NCBI GenBank assembly: GCA_003427395.1
Contig: BFEA01000248.1
Location: 1,364,290-1,428,289, forward strand
DNA length: 64,000 nucleotides
Origin: Chara braunii
Lineage: Eukaryota > Streptophyta > Charophyceae > Charales > Characeae
Direction: 5' to 3'
Both the position numbers and the translations under genes were made by a program. Under the pieces are notes generated by a model. That model worked only from the letters and a program-made list of their open reading frames with translations. It was not told where the DNA came from and made no database searches. The first letter of the stretch is position 1; every line of letters begins with the position of its first letter. Shown in pieces: positions 10,007-19,617 of this stretch.

Positions 10007-11051
10007 CGGTACGTGGACGAGTTGGTGGGCGGTCGGTGGCGAAGGGGGAGGGGGATCGGCTTCGTCGCCGTTTTGCCGGTGCGGCCGAAGTCTCGGCAGC
10101 TATCTCTCCATCCTCGGGCTTAGGAAGCTCTGGATCCCGGGCCGGATCGTCGGTAAGCGGCTGGCCGGCTGTGCTGGCGAATTCCAACTGTCGCTTCCCG
10201 ACCGCGATCTCTTCCTTCTTCTGCGCCTGGGCCTGCGCCCGAGCCTCGTCGCGCACTTCCTCCTCAATTCCTTCCCACTCGGACTCCTCTAACTCCTCCT
10301 GGTCTCCTTCTTCTTCCTCCTCATCGTCTTGTTCTTCTTCCTCCTCCTCCTCCTCACTTTGCTCACCTTCGCTGTGCTCACTGTAACTCCCCTCTTCGGG
10401 AGTTTCTTCCTCGTCGGCCTCTTCTTCGGCTTCTTCTTCTTCCGAGCTTTCTTCTTCTGCTTCAATCTCTTCCTCCTCGTTCTCGGAGGCCGTTCGATCT
10501 TGAAAGAAGGCGAGATCGACTATTTCGTGCGGGTCCAGATAACCTCGCCGTGACGATGGGTTGCGGCCGCTTCCCGGTTCCTCCAAGCACGCCGACCATT
10601 GAAGATATGGCGCCAAGGTCCGTGTGAGAACGTGCGGAACTGGGTTGTCGTCACTTTGTGAGACGATCTCAAGTGGGAGATCGTCGGCCAGCTGTGCAAG
10701 GGGGACCGTTAGCTCCTTCACGATCAGTTGGCGATGATCGGGCCGCGCCGATCTGAAAAGGAATCTGAGCAGATCGCCCTCCACTCCCGCTCGCCACGCC
10801 TGGATGATAAGCAGCTCAAGGTACTCGGTCCACTGGCGGTGATCCCCGTGCCGCATCCACGTGACCTTTACTCCGACCAGACACACTGACAGCTCGGCGA
10901 AGTGCTCTTGCCAACGCCTCCACTGCTGGGGATCAAGGAGGGGGACGGCGAGCGATTCTAGGCAAAAGGAGAGATGTGGATGGACTCCGGATTGCCAGAA
11001 GGTGGGAAAGAAGGAAGGGAGGTCGAAGGTAGAGATTGGGGACGGGTTCAT
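9957..11051 (-). CDS. element A acidic accessory ORF (364 aa), unknown function
   Basis: An uninterrupted ATG-initiated frame of 364 codons. Residues 1-190 look globular, with several Trp and Leu-rich segments. Residues about 190-265 are an extreme Glu/Asp tract. The tail is basic and Ser/Pro-rich around AKRRRSRSPSP, which resembles a nuclear localisation or RS-like signal. The ATG overlaps the stop of the upstream ORF as ATGA, suggesting coupled re-initiation. It lies downstream of integrase, a position used by accessory or env-like ORFs in plant Ty3/gypsy lineages. No homology is recognised. The open frame contrasts with the broken pol. Confidence 0.6.
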   Translation of the reverse strand: MNPSPISTFDLPSFFPTFWQSGVHPHLSFCLESLAVPLLDPQQWRRWQEHFAELSVCLVGVKVTWMRHGDHRQWTEYLELLIIQAWRAGVEGDLLRFLFRSARPDHRQLIVKELTVPLAQLADDLPLEIVSQSDDNPVPHVLTRTLAPYLQWSACLEEPGSGRNPSSRRGYLDPHEIVDLAFFQDRTASENEEEEIEAEEESSEEEEAEEEADEEETPEEGSYSEHSEGEQSEEEEEEEEQDDEEEEEGDQEELEESEWEGIEEEVRDEARAQAQAQKKEEIAVGKRQLEFASTAGQPLTDDPARDPELPKPEDGEIAAETSAAPAKRRRSRSPSPFATDRPPTRPRTDAGHRTSSPVVIPPSP

Positions 11052-11820
11052 TGAGGACGGGGGAAGGGGATGAGCTCAGGGAGCACCACCACCGGCTCGT
11101 GCTGGAAAGCTCGGATCCCGTCGAGGTCGACGCCGTCCGTGGGAAAAAGATTATCGCCATGGGGCGTGACCCAGCGATTCCACTCTGACGCCAACTGCTG
11201 CGCCCACATCCGAAGCGTCGTCTTGATAGCTGTATGCCGTAGCGGGCTGATGGTGCTGATGTCGGCACTGAAGGCGACAACCGTAGACACGTGGCTGATT
11301 CCAGGAGCTGATCGCCGATGAATTGCTACCGCCTCCGCCAACACAACTGCCCGGGGACTGCCTGCAAAGCGAACCTCAGCAGCTGTGTACACTCCCTGGG
11401 TACCAGAGGTCGCCGAACCAATTTTTTCTCCTACCCACATCCGACCCAGTCCAAGCCTGGATATATCACATGTACCCGCACCCACTGCCACCCACGTAAA
11501 TACAATTTTTTTTACCCAGACCCAGCCCACCCAAGCTAGTTATATTTGTTTTTACTCGTACCCAGCCTACCCAGCATCTTCAATGGAACCCTTACCCCTA
11601 CCCAGCCACACCCAGGCCTAGATTTAATCCACCCGCATCCACTTGCACCCACGACCAATTTCCATCCACCTGTGCCCGCCCGTATCCATGCCTAAAGTTT
11701 ACCACCCAGCATGCCCTTCTTTTCTTCCGTAATTTCGAACTCAGGTCATTGTCATTACATGTTAGAAATTCACCCTCTTTCAATACGCTTGCAGTGCAAA
11801 GAACGAACGATGAGACAAAT

Positions 11821-12285
11821 GTGCTCTCTCTCTCTCTCTCNNNNNNNNNNNNNNNNNNNNNNNNNNNNNNNNNNNNNNNNNNNNNNNNNNNNNNNNNNNN
11901 NNNNNNNNNNNNNNNNNNNNNNNNNNNNNNNNNNNNNNNNNNNNNNNNNNNNNNNNNNNNNNNNNNNNNNNNNNNNNNNNNNNNNNNNNNNNNNNNNNNN
12001 NNNNNNNNNNNNNNNNNNNNNNNNNNNNNNNNNNNNNNNNNNNNNNNNNNNNNNNNNNNNNNNNNNNNNNNNNNNNNNNNNNNNNNNNNNNNNNNNNNNN
12101 NNNNNNNNNNNNNNNNNNNNNNNNNNNNNNNNNNNNNNNNNNNNNNNNNNNNNNNNNNNNNNNNNNNNNNNNNNNNNNNNNNNNNNNNNNNNNNNNNNNN
12201 NNNNNNNNNNNNNNNNNNNNNNNNNNNNNNNNNNNNNNNNNNNNNNNNNNNNNNNNNNNNNNNNNNNNNNNNNNNNNNNNNNNNN

Positions 12286-12314
<29 letters not shown>
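11821..12314. repeat. (CT)n microsatellite enclosing an N gap
   Basis: CT repeats flank a run of N from 11,841 to 12,285. The gap almost certainly reflects failure to assemble the microsatellite. Its real length is unknown. Confidence 0.95.
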
Positions 12315-12320
<6 letters not shown>

Positions 12321-12706
12321 CGCGCAAAAGTCACCACGTTTGCAGGCCCGCCGCTGCACGTGCCTATGCCCCATCAAGCTCGCCAATGTCGCCATGCATT
12401 TGCGCCTGCCTTCGCCATGCTCGGCGCTCGCCATCGCCACGCTTGCTTTCTCTACGCTTGCAGCACTTGCCATGATGCTTGCAATATTGCGCGTGCTTGC
12501 ATGCCGGGTTTCCTCGCTACGCTCGCTTGCAAGGACGCTTGCGCTGCATGACACCGTACGGCGTTGGACTGTCGTTGCTGTGGTCGGAGAAGCCCAGCGC
12601 CCCGCCACCAATCGAAGCTTCCAAGAAGTTTAGAAGTTGAACTTCAAATTTTTGGCGGCGCAATAATACGGAGGGTTACAGAGGCTAGGTATTCAGCCTA
12701 TTAGGT

Positions 12707-12941
12707 GGCCTCGCTCCAGCACTCACTTAATCAGTAAAATGAGTATGAATCTTCCACCAGGACATGGAAAGATACACCCCCATTCTTTTTTGTTTTTTTG
12801 TGCATGCGGTGAGTAGTGGAGCGAGGCTCCACTACTCACCGCATGCACAAAAAAACAAAAAAGAATGGGGGTGTATCTTTCCATGTCCTGGTGGAAGATT
12901 CATACTCATTTTACTGATTTAGTGAGTGCTGAAGCGAGGCC
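12707..12941. repeat. 235-bp near-perfect palindrome (possible MITE dimer)
   Basis: Two arms of 116 bp are reverse complements with about two mismatches around a 3-bp centre (GAG at 12,823-12,825). Each arm itself begins CCTCGCTCCAGCACTCAC and ends GTGAGTAGTGGAGCGAGG, that is, it has its own imperfect terminal inverted repeats. The structure therefore looks like two copies of a ~118-bp MITE joined tail to tail. It lies in the hAT interior. Confidence 0.8.
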
Positions 12942-13526
12942 CGTTGGTCAGCCACAGCTGCCACAACGGTCAAAAAGAAAAAACCATCGGAGGAAAGGGC
13001 CCCTAATACCCCTATACCTGCGACCTGCCGGTGAAAAATAGAGAAGCCAGACCAATCTAATTGTGGCCTGGTCCTAATTCTACGTACTACCTAGTACCTA
13101 CCAGGCTACTACCTATAGGTCCAATACTAGTATACTACGATACTGGCCTATAGGCTCCAGGTCACCCAGGCCAAACCTCCAACCAGCCGTACCCGCCCAG
13201 GCATTTTTTCAACACCCAGCCAAGCCCGGCCATGCCCCCTCGAAACTTTCCCAACCCACCCAAATTCCACCAGCACATTTTCACACCCAGCCGGACCAGC
13301 CCATCGCCTTTCCACCATACCCGCAACCGTCCAAAACTGCTGGTTACGGCTGGGTACTGTTGGGTCGGGTCACGACCACCCGTTGGCGACCTCTGCTGGG
13401 TACAAAAGAATTGCGCAAGTCGTCGAAGGTCCGGGTTGAGCCGCGGATGATGAACTTGTCGGATCGCCGAGATGTAACACCGTGGCACCAGCAGAGGATC
13501 GCCGAGAGCTCGCTCCGTAAGAAAAC

Positions 13527-14157
13527 TCATGGCGATGACGATGGGGACGGGGTAACAGAAAGAGAACGAGAAGGAGACGGGGAGACAGGCGATAAGCAGT
13601 CGTCGTCCTCTTCCGCAACGGAGGAGGAATTAGATGAAGGCGAAGATGGGGAAGGAGGAAGGTGACGAAGGTAGGACACGTGTCGGATGATCGGACGAGA
13701 CGATCGGCTGCCGAGGACCTCAGGCGCAAGCCGCACGGTGTTCACACTGTTTGGTCCGAGCTCAATCACGCGGAATCGCCCGAAGAATCGTGGCACTAGC
13801 TTACCCTGGGGAGCACATTTCCTCACCTGCACGATGTCCCCCAATTTGTACTGGGGCCGTGGACCTGCGTTCCCGTTCCGGGCCTCGTAGCGTCGGATTT
13901 GTCGGCCATGGGCCAACTCGGGACCGTTCAATTAGCTCTAGGTGCCGTTTGGCCTTGTCCCGAACTGTGGCTCTTGTGGGCCGCCGGTTGAGTGTCGATT
14001 CATCGGGGAGGCTTGGTATCGAAATGCAAGCGACGCTATTGGTTCTTCATTGGAAGGGACTCAGGCCCGTTAATTCGTGGGGCGTTCCGCGATGGACCGC
14101 CAAGATGCAGTCTACGATATCGGGTCAGGGCCTGGGGTCCCATGCCGCGATGTTTCG
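13527..14157 (-). pseudogene. element A integrase C-terminal part
   Basis: In the 13,931-13,527 part the frame includes YKLGDIVQVR, then KLVPRFFGRFRVIELGP. This is the SH3-like/GPY-type C-terminal region of Ty3/gypsy integrases. Between 13,935 and 14,157 a different phase encodes AVHRGTPHELTGLSPF, the conserved stretch after the catalytic core, so at least one frameshift separates the two. The tail is Ser/Pro-rich. The stop overlaps the ATG of ORF X (ATGA). Confidence 0.75.
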
Positions 14158-14736
14158 TCACAGTGCTGTCTTTATCACCCTATTCGCGTTTTCTACCAGC
14201 CCATTGGATTGTGACATGTGGGGTGCGGTATTCCACACAGCGACACCGTGTATGACCAGGTTCCTTAATACTTCCCCTCTGAATTCTGCCCCGTTGTTGG
14301 TCAGGATTTCTTTTGTATCCTGGTGCATCCCGAGAAAACGGTTAACATACCGCACGATTTCGGTGGCTTGCCGCGTGCGACATGGATAGGCCTCGATCCA
14401 TTTCGAAAAATGGTCGACAAATACCAACAGGACTGAATACTCACAGCTATTAGGACTAGGGGGTACCGCGATATCGGTGGTATCCATACTCACCCTTTGA
14501 AACAGCCGCTCGACTACCGTTGGCACTATCGATCTGGGCGGCTGGATCGGCGCCTTGTCTGCAGCGCTGACTTGACAGTTCGCGACGATGAATTTCACAT
14601 CGTCCCGAATATTAGACCAATACCATTCGTTTTTGTCGATTGCCGACTCCGTAATTCGTACGGCAAAATGGGCCGCCATTTCTTCGTGGCCTGTGTTCAC
14701 CCAGTCATACCTCATGAACGGATGCGGTACAACCAT
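14158..14736 (-). pseudogene. element A integrase zinc finger and DDE core
   Basis: A zinc-finger-like segment with GHEEMAAHF lies upstream, but the expected second Cys of the finger is Ser (NCQVS). The catalytic core follows: the first Asp in SMDTTDIAV, the second position in LTNNGAEFRG, and the Glu in NGLVENANR. The second catalytic Asp is Asn here, so the enzyme should be inactive. The frame stops at 14,158 and the family sequence continues in another phase. Confidence 0.85.
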
Positions 14737-14790
14737 CCAAATCCCACTGCCGTCCGTTTTCCGTTTTTCTAACCTACCCTCTATCCATCG

Positions 14791-15144
14791 TTAATCCCGA
14801 GCCCTTTCATTAGCCCTCCTCCGATCTTCCTTAGTGAAATCCTGGAGGGGGTTACCCACTAAGGTGGCAATCAAAGCGATGTCGGTCCATACTTCGGCCC
14901 TTCTAAACTTCCGGGTTCTTTCCATCCCTTCTGACGTGGCATCCAAAAAACGAGCCTCGGTCGGGATCTTGTCAACCCGACACAAGGGGCATAGCCATGG
15001 TTTACTGTCATTTCGGTATTGAATGCACGAGCCATGAGCCCGTGCGACACACTGTTGGCAATCTACCCATTCCTTATAGCCTTCCCCGTTAGGACGCATG
15101 GAGACCGAGTATACGCGAGAAATTGCTTCGCAAAAATAGCAAAT
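14791..15144 (-). pseudogene. PHD-like zinc finger module within element A pol
   Basis: Reading from 15,144 the frame shows eight ordered ligands: CYFC, then DCQQC, AHGSC and WLCPLC. The spacing is C-X2-C-X23-C-X2-C-X4-H-X2-C-X11-C-X2-C, a C4HC3 PHD pattern. Trp stands two residues before the seventh ligand, as is typical of PHD fingers (14,980-15,141). It lies between RNase H and the integrase finger, in the same phase as both. Two stops precede it (15,150-15,145) and one follows at 14,791. PHD fingers usually bind histone H3 tails, so a chromatin-targeting role is possible but unproven. Confidence 0.65.
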
Positions 15145-15297
15145 TTATCAGGCAGGGAGGGAATAGACGAAGAGGAGATGGGAGAAAGAGGGGTAGTGAC
15201 GTTACCTCTGTCACCCATTGCCATCGGTCTGCTTCTTGCCACGTGGGAGTACTGCCACTTGTCCGTACTTAGGCCCTTTTGGCGGTTCTCACTCCTT

Positions 15298-15867
15298 TCA
15301 CGAAGTGATTTCCTCGCCCTTAGGCACTTTAGCGGGCCGATGCAGACGTGTCAGTCCGTCCGCGTTGTCGTGTCTTTCTGTCTTCCGGCGGATGATGTCG
15401 AAGTCGTACTCCTGTAATCGTATCGCCCAACGTCCAATCATGCCCGTGTAATTAGTGAGTTTCTTCAAAGCCAGCAGAGGCTCATGATCCGTCACAAGGC
15501 GGAACTTCTGCCCATAGAGATACGGATGGAAGTGTTGGATTCCCCAGACTACTGCATAGCATTCGCCTTGGGGTGCTGAGTCATTCCTTCGTTCGTCTGG
15601 CACCGTTCGCAACGCGTACTCGATGACGTGTTCGCAACCATCGTTCCCCTTCTGCGCAAAATAGCGGAAATAGCTTCCGGTTGCCAGTCCGTGATAAGAA
15701 TGAACAGTTTCGAGGGGTCCGGTTGGATAAAAATAGAGGCCGTCGCCAGAGCATCTTTGAGGGTAGCGAAGGCCTGCTCACGCTCCGCGTCCCAACTGAG
15801 AGGTTGGTCCTTTCGTAACAGGTTTGTTAGTGGTCGTGCAATCGCGGCGAAGGCTTTGATGAAAACG
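15298..15867 (-). pseudogene. element A RNase H region, frameshifted
   Basis: After the RT thumb the phase changes near 15,862. The family sequence continues with WDAEREQAFATLK and LFILITDWQPEAISAIL. It shifts back near 15,655 and continues in the RT phase with GECYAVVWGIQHF, LVTDHEPLLAL and HDNADGLTRL. These are the conserved blocks of Ty3/gypsy RNase H, including the Asp, Glu and TDH positions. The two phase changes and the stop at 15,298 show decay. Confidence 0.8.
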
Positions 15868-17337
15868 GCGATAGTACGATGCCAACCCCAAGAAGGCTCG
15901 AACCTGCGTCAGTGACGTGGGAACCGGAGCTTCTCTCACCGCCGCGACCTTTCTCGAGTCAGGCTGCAATCCTCCACGTGTCACGACGTAACCTAGGAAC
16001 GAAATTTTTGAGAGGAAAAATTCGCTCTTTTCGCGTGCGATCTTGAATCCAGCGTCCCGCAGCGCCCCCAACGTCCACTCAATGTGTTGTGCATGTCCGT
16101 GATAGGTCTCCGAGTAGACAAGGATATCGTCCATGTATACGATCACGCAAAAGTTGACCATTCCTTGAGTTAGCCGTGTCTTGTTGACGAAGTTCTGGAA
16201 TGTCATGTTTATCGCTCGCTGAAACGTGGCACGCACGTTGCAAATCCCCATCGGACACCGAACCCACTGCCACGTGCCTTCAAACAATACAAAGGCCGTC
16301 TTTGGTCGATCTTCTTCCTTAACCAGAATGTGATGGAAGCCATGCCGAATATCAAACTTGCCAAAATAATTAGCGCATCCAATCGCATCCAACAAATCAT
16401 CAATCCGGGGGAGGGGATACACATTTTTAATCGTGATTTCATTCAGTTTGCGATAATCGATGCATATGCGGATTGATCCGTTCTTTTTCGGTACTAACAC
16501 CACTGGAAATGACCATGGTCCGGTGGCGGGTTCGATCCATCCGTTGGCTTCGAATTCCTGAATTCGTTCGAGAGCCTTTTTTCGTTCTATCAGGGAGTAT
16601 CGGTAGGGCTTGCAGTGGATGGGGGAATGATTTTCTGTCTGGATTTCGTGTTGGATGACCAACGACAAGCCGATGTCAGTGTCCGTTACGCTAATCGCTC
16701 CCTGATACTCCGTCAGAATGTCCACAATCAATCGATGAATCTCATCAGGTACGTATTGTGGCACGTGTAACTCAAAAAACTGGTCAAAGATCCGTACGTC
16801 GATCTGCTTTGTACGTGCCTGTTTCGTCACATCGGACGGTGGCGCAGAGATAAACGAATGGTCCGATCGCTAGGAGAACACCGTGGCCATCATCTGGGCG
16901 TCTTCCTCCCGGATGACCACGTGTCCTTCCTGGGTGATCCCATTGCAGATATCTTGCCATGGTACGGTTTTAGTTGCGATTTTTACTCCGAGCTCATCTG
17001 ACTCAGCCTTGAGACGCCCAGGGGGTTCCAAAGAACTGGCCTTTGCCCCCAAGCGTAATAGTCGTACTTCTTTTGCAGGTGTCAATAGGGACTTCGGGAG
17101 GTCTGTGATATCGCAATAGTGCTTTTTGTCGTTGTATCGGGCAAGGAGAGGGGAGATTCCTTCGTACAGGGTTTGAGGGGGTTCCAAAGAGTCGACCATC
17201 CTCGAAATCTGTACGAGGGGTTCACCCAAAATCATCGCCTTGGTCCTTTGAACTTGAATATTCCGATTGGTTAGGTGCATCGTTCTTGCGATCGTTCTGG
17301 GTGGCGGGTAGAAAATGCGTTGTCGTGCTAGTTTCAA
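15862..17337 (-). pseudogene. element A reverse transcriptase with upstream connector
   Basis: RT blocks are complete. They include IHCKPYRYSLIER, GWIEPATGPWSFPVVLVPKKNG, RICIDYRKLNEIT, YPLPRIDDLLD, the first Asp in FDIRHGFH, and the catalytic VYMDDILVYSE, followed by ISFLGYVV and YYRRF. Upstream (17,337-16,870) lies about 155 codons of connector after protease. A TAG at 16,870-16,872 interrupts the same frame before RT. At the 3' end a frameshift near 15,862 breaks continuity with RNase H. YMDD-type and Ty3/gypsy order are secure. Confidence 0.92.
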
Positions 17338-18230
17338 AATTTCCGGATCATTTTCGTCACTGCTATCCTCATCCTTTGATGATGGCTCATCGCCTGCGGA
17401 GTCTTCCCAGTGATCATACGAAGAGTCCCTGCTATCATCGGGGAAACTCGCGGGACTGCGTTGATGGTAGTACGAAGAGTTAGTCTCATAGGTAAAGCAT
17501 AGAGCTTTCCTCCCGTATTTCGGAGGATGATTGACCGTCGCTCAAAATCCAAGTTTGCTCGCAAAGCCACAAGAGCGGGAAGGCCAAAAAGAACGTCGTA
17601 CGTATTTACGTCTAACACCACGACGCTTTCTAACGCATGCACCTTTCCTAGTCGAAAAGCAACATTGGTCATTCTCCCCATTGTTTTAATCTTTTCTTCA
17701 TCTGCCGAAACGAGCTGATCCTTCTCTGTAAGCATGATCAGATCGTTCTTTCTACCCGCCCTCTCGACTACTTGCAAGGAAATAGCCAAAACGGTGGCTC
17801 CTCAATCAATTATTGCATTGTACAGAATTCCCCATATTTCAATGTCACATTCCGCAGATTTCCACGGGATGGGTTTAATCCGTAGGAAATGATCATGTTT
17901 CTGTATTAACCCTACCCGTATTGGATCCGACTTGCAAGCAGTATTTTCATCTGGCGTGGGGCTCTTAGCCTTTACATTCGTTGTTTGGGCAAGGGCGAAT
18001 CGTTTTCGGTTCGCTTTACAGTGTTGTAGCATCCGCTCATTAGCCTGTTTAGAAATCGAGAGCAGATGGCCTATCGGAAGTGGAATCCGATGGTCCAAGG
18101 CTCGGATGATGTTGAGCACATCGATTTCCCCAGTGACGAAGGTGGGTCCTCCCGACTCCATCTCTCCTGGAGAGGGTCGCCACTCCGCCACTTCTTTCTG
18201 TTCTGGCGCCGGTCTGATCGTTCCAATCAT
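17334..18230 (-). pseudogene. element A protease region with a stop in the active site
   Basis: The frame includes a pre-protease segment (DHRIPLPIGHLLSIS) followed by CDIEIWGILYNAIID. It is then interrupted by TGA at 17,804-17,802, directly after the active-site Asp and where the family normally has Ser or Thr before GA. The frame resumes with GATVLAIS and VLDVNTYDVLFGLPAL, typical of retropepsin. The stop destroys the protease unless it is read through. Confidence 0.8.
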
Positions 18231-18301
18231 TCCGAGCCCAGGATAACCAAGCGATACATACTGATCTAATGGGATGAGCTCAACAGCCTCTTCCGTGGTT
18301 G

Positions 18302-18670
18302 CTAACTTCCTACACCTTCTATTTCTTCCATCAGGGCTCCTACCCGTCCAGGTCTGTTAGCGATGGCGGCCGCGGGCATTGGTGCGACCCCAACCCGTTG
18401 TTGCGGGGGCCGGTGGGGGCAGCCACGGGCCAGATGATCTGGTTGATGGCATGCATAACAGACGTTCAGATTGCCTACGGCTCCTCCGAGAGCGGGCGCC
18501 GGGGCTAGCCCTTGTTGGATTGGAGGGGCGCGCACTGCGATGGGCCGCATGTTTCTCATCATGGCTTCTATCCGAGTTTTATGCGTTCGCTGTTCCTTTT
18601 TGCTTTCCTGGATTACGCTAATTAACGTCTTGGTTAGTTCAAAAATGGTAGTGGACTCATTTGTCCTCAC
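18302..18670 (-). pseudogene. element A gag nucleocapsid part (CCHC knuckle)
   Basis: A single zinc knuckle CYACHQPDHLARGC fits C-X2-C-X4-H-X4-C and follows Lys/Arg- and Pro-rich sequence, as in retrotransposon nucleocapsids. It lies one phase (-1) from the upstream capsid frame, and the two overlap near 18,670. A canonical slippery heptamer in register is not evident, so an indel is more likely than programmed shifting. Confidence 0.8.
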
Positions 18671-19464
18671 AGGGTTTTCATCGGTGGCGGGGGTGCCATC
18701 ATTACATGTGTTGGTATCACAGGAACAGGGACATTCGCGGTTACACTCGGGGCGGGTCGTTTAGGGGCTATCTGTTCCAGATAGGTGACCGAGCTAGACA
18801 CAAAGCCCATATTCTCGAACTTGTTCTGTAATGCAGCCAACTCAGTTTTTGCCCTTGCGAGTTCGGACGAATCCCCTTCCTTAGGATAGTTCTCTCCTAC
18901 CAGGAAGTTCGCCGCGAACTTTCGTTCCATCTCCTCTGCAGCGGCCATGATCAGTTGCAACGTGTGATTGCTGGGGGAGAACTGCTTTCGCAGCTTCGCC
19001 CTTATCGTTCGGCTATGAAGCCCATCAATAAACAAATCTCTCCCAACTTGCTCGCCTCGCTCAGTCTTCACAAATATTCGGTAGAACCGGTTTCGATATT
19101 CTGCGATAGACTCGAGGGGGTTTTGCACCCGGTCCTTGATCATGTATAGTGCTTGCTCTGGATGGACATAATCGAATCGATTCAGAAAATCCCGTTGGAA
19201 GGTCGGAAGATCTACCCATACATAGGTGTTAAACCAGTGATGAGCGTCTCCTCCTAATCTAGCAGGAATGTTTACTTGAGCTTCGTTATCGTTATACTGC
19301 TGTGCTCGGAGCGTGGCCAACCATGCTCCTGCAAGATGATGTGCAAGGTCGAACAAATAAAGATCAGGCGACGTCATGGGAGCCCATGCTCGTGGGGCGG
19401 GTTGATTAGGATTTGGTTGATTGACATTCTGGTGCGGATTCGGATTCTGTGCATTTGCGTTCAT
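18667..19464 (-). CDS. gag: element A gag capsid-like protein
   Basis: ATG-initiated frame of 265 codons. An Asn/Pro/Gln-rich N-terminus leads into the retrotransposon gag fold: GDAHHWFNTYV, LPTFQRDFLNRF, DRVQNPLESIAEYRNRF and HSRTIRAKLRKQF. These match the W...F...L..F...SI.EY..RF signature of Pfam Retrotrans_gag. It lies just inside the 5' LTR at the expected place. The nucleocapsid knuckle follows in another phase. Confidence 0.85.
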   Translation of the reverse strand: MNANAQNPNPHQNVNQPNPNQPAPRAWAPMTSPDLYLFDLAHHLAGAWLATLRAQQYNDNEAQVNIPARLGGDAHHWFNTYVWVDLPTFQRDFLNRFDYVHPEQALYMIKDRVQNPLESIAEYRNRFYRIFVKTERGEQVGRDLFIDGLHSRTIRAKLRKQFSPSNHTLQLIMAAAEEMERKFAANFLVGENYPKEGDSSELARAKTELAALQNKFENMGFVSSSVTYLEQIAPKRPAPSVTANVPVPVIPTHVMMAPPPPMKTL

Positions 19465-19602
19465 GTTGGCTGTCTGTCAATTAGCCGACCTACTTCAAGT
19501 GATGACGGGGTCGTGTCTATGTGCGTTCCGGGGTCGAGGTCGCCCTCGGTTAGCCAGATCGCCCAATTAGCGTGCTATTAATCCTAAAACCCGGCCACGT
19601 GT

Positions 19603-19617
19603 CGGGCTCCAATACCA
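19603..19617 (-). promoter_or_regulatory. candidate primer binding site of element A
   Basis: On the element strand TGGTATTGGAGCCCG lies directly inside the 5' LTR. It resembles the initiator tRNA-Met site (TGGTATCAGAGCC) with changes at three central positions. The LTR edge here lacks the CGTCACA seen at the outer end of the 3' LTR, so the precise boundary and the primer are uncertain. Confidence 0.45.

Larger units (their letters stand above)
11404..13395. mobile_element. hAT-like DNA transposon (non-autonomous or gapped)
   Basis: Terminal inverted repeats CAGAGGTCGCC (11,404-11,414) and GGCGACCTCTG (13,385-13,395) are flanked by a perfect 8-bp duplication, CTGGGTAC (11,396-11,403 and 13,396-13,403). 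An 8-bp duplication with CAGAG-type termini is characteristic of the hAT superfamily. Both subterminal regions (11,420-11,700 and 13,150-13,370) are crowded with ACCCAGCC/TACCC words, which resemble transposase-binding subterminal repeats. The interior contains a CT microsatellite, an N gap and a palindrome. No transposase is visible, though the gap could hide sequence. Confidence 0.85.
11048..13530 (-). pseudogene. element A ORF X (160 codons), split by a hAT-like insertion
   Basis: The ATG at 13,530-13,528 overlaps the pol stop as ATGA. The frame runs to 13,404, is interrupted by the transposon, and resumes at 11,403 to end at 11,048, again as ATGA with the next ORF. The two exonic parts are 127 and 356 nt and sum to 161 codons including the stop. 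The frame is therefore continuous if the insertion and one duplication copy are discounted. The product has no domain that I recognise. It contains an N-terminal ISAIRQVHHPR stretch and an Ala-rich middle. Confidence 0.65.

Noticed and set aside
11770-12327. Long open frames across the N gap
   Set aside because: They exist only because N codons are not read as stops and the edges are CT microsatellite.
18640-18680. Programmed frameshift between gag and nucleocapsid in element A
   Set aside because: No X XXY YYZ heptamer in register with the gag frame was found near the overlap; an indel in a decayed element is likelier.
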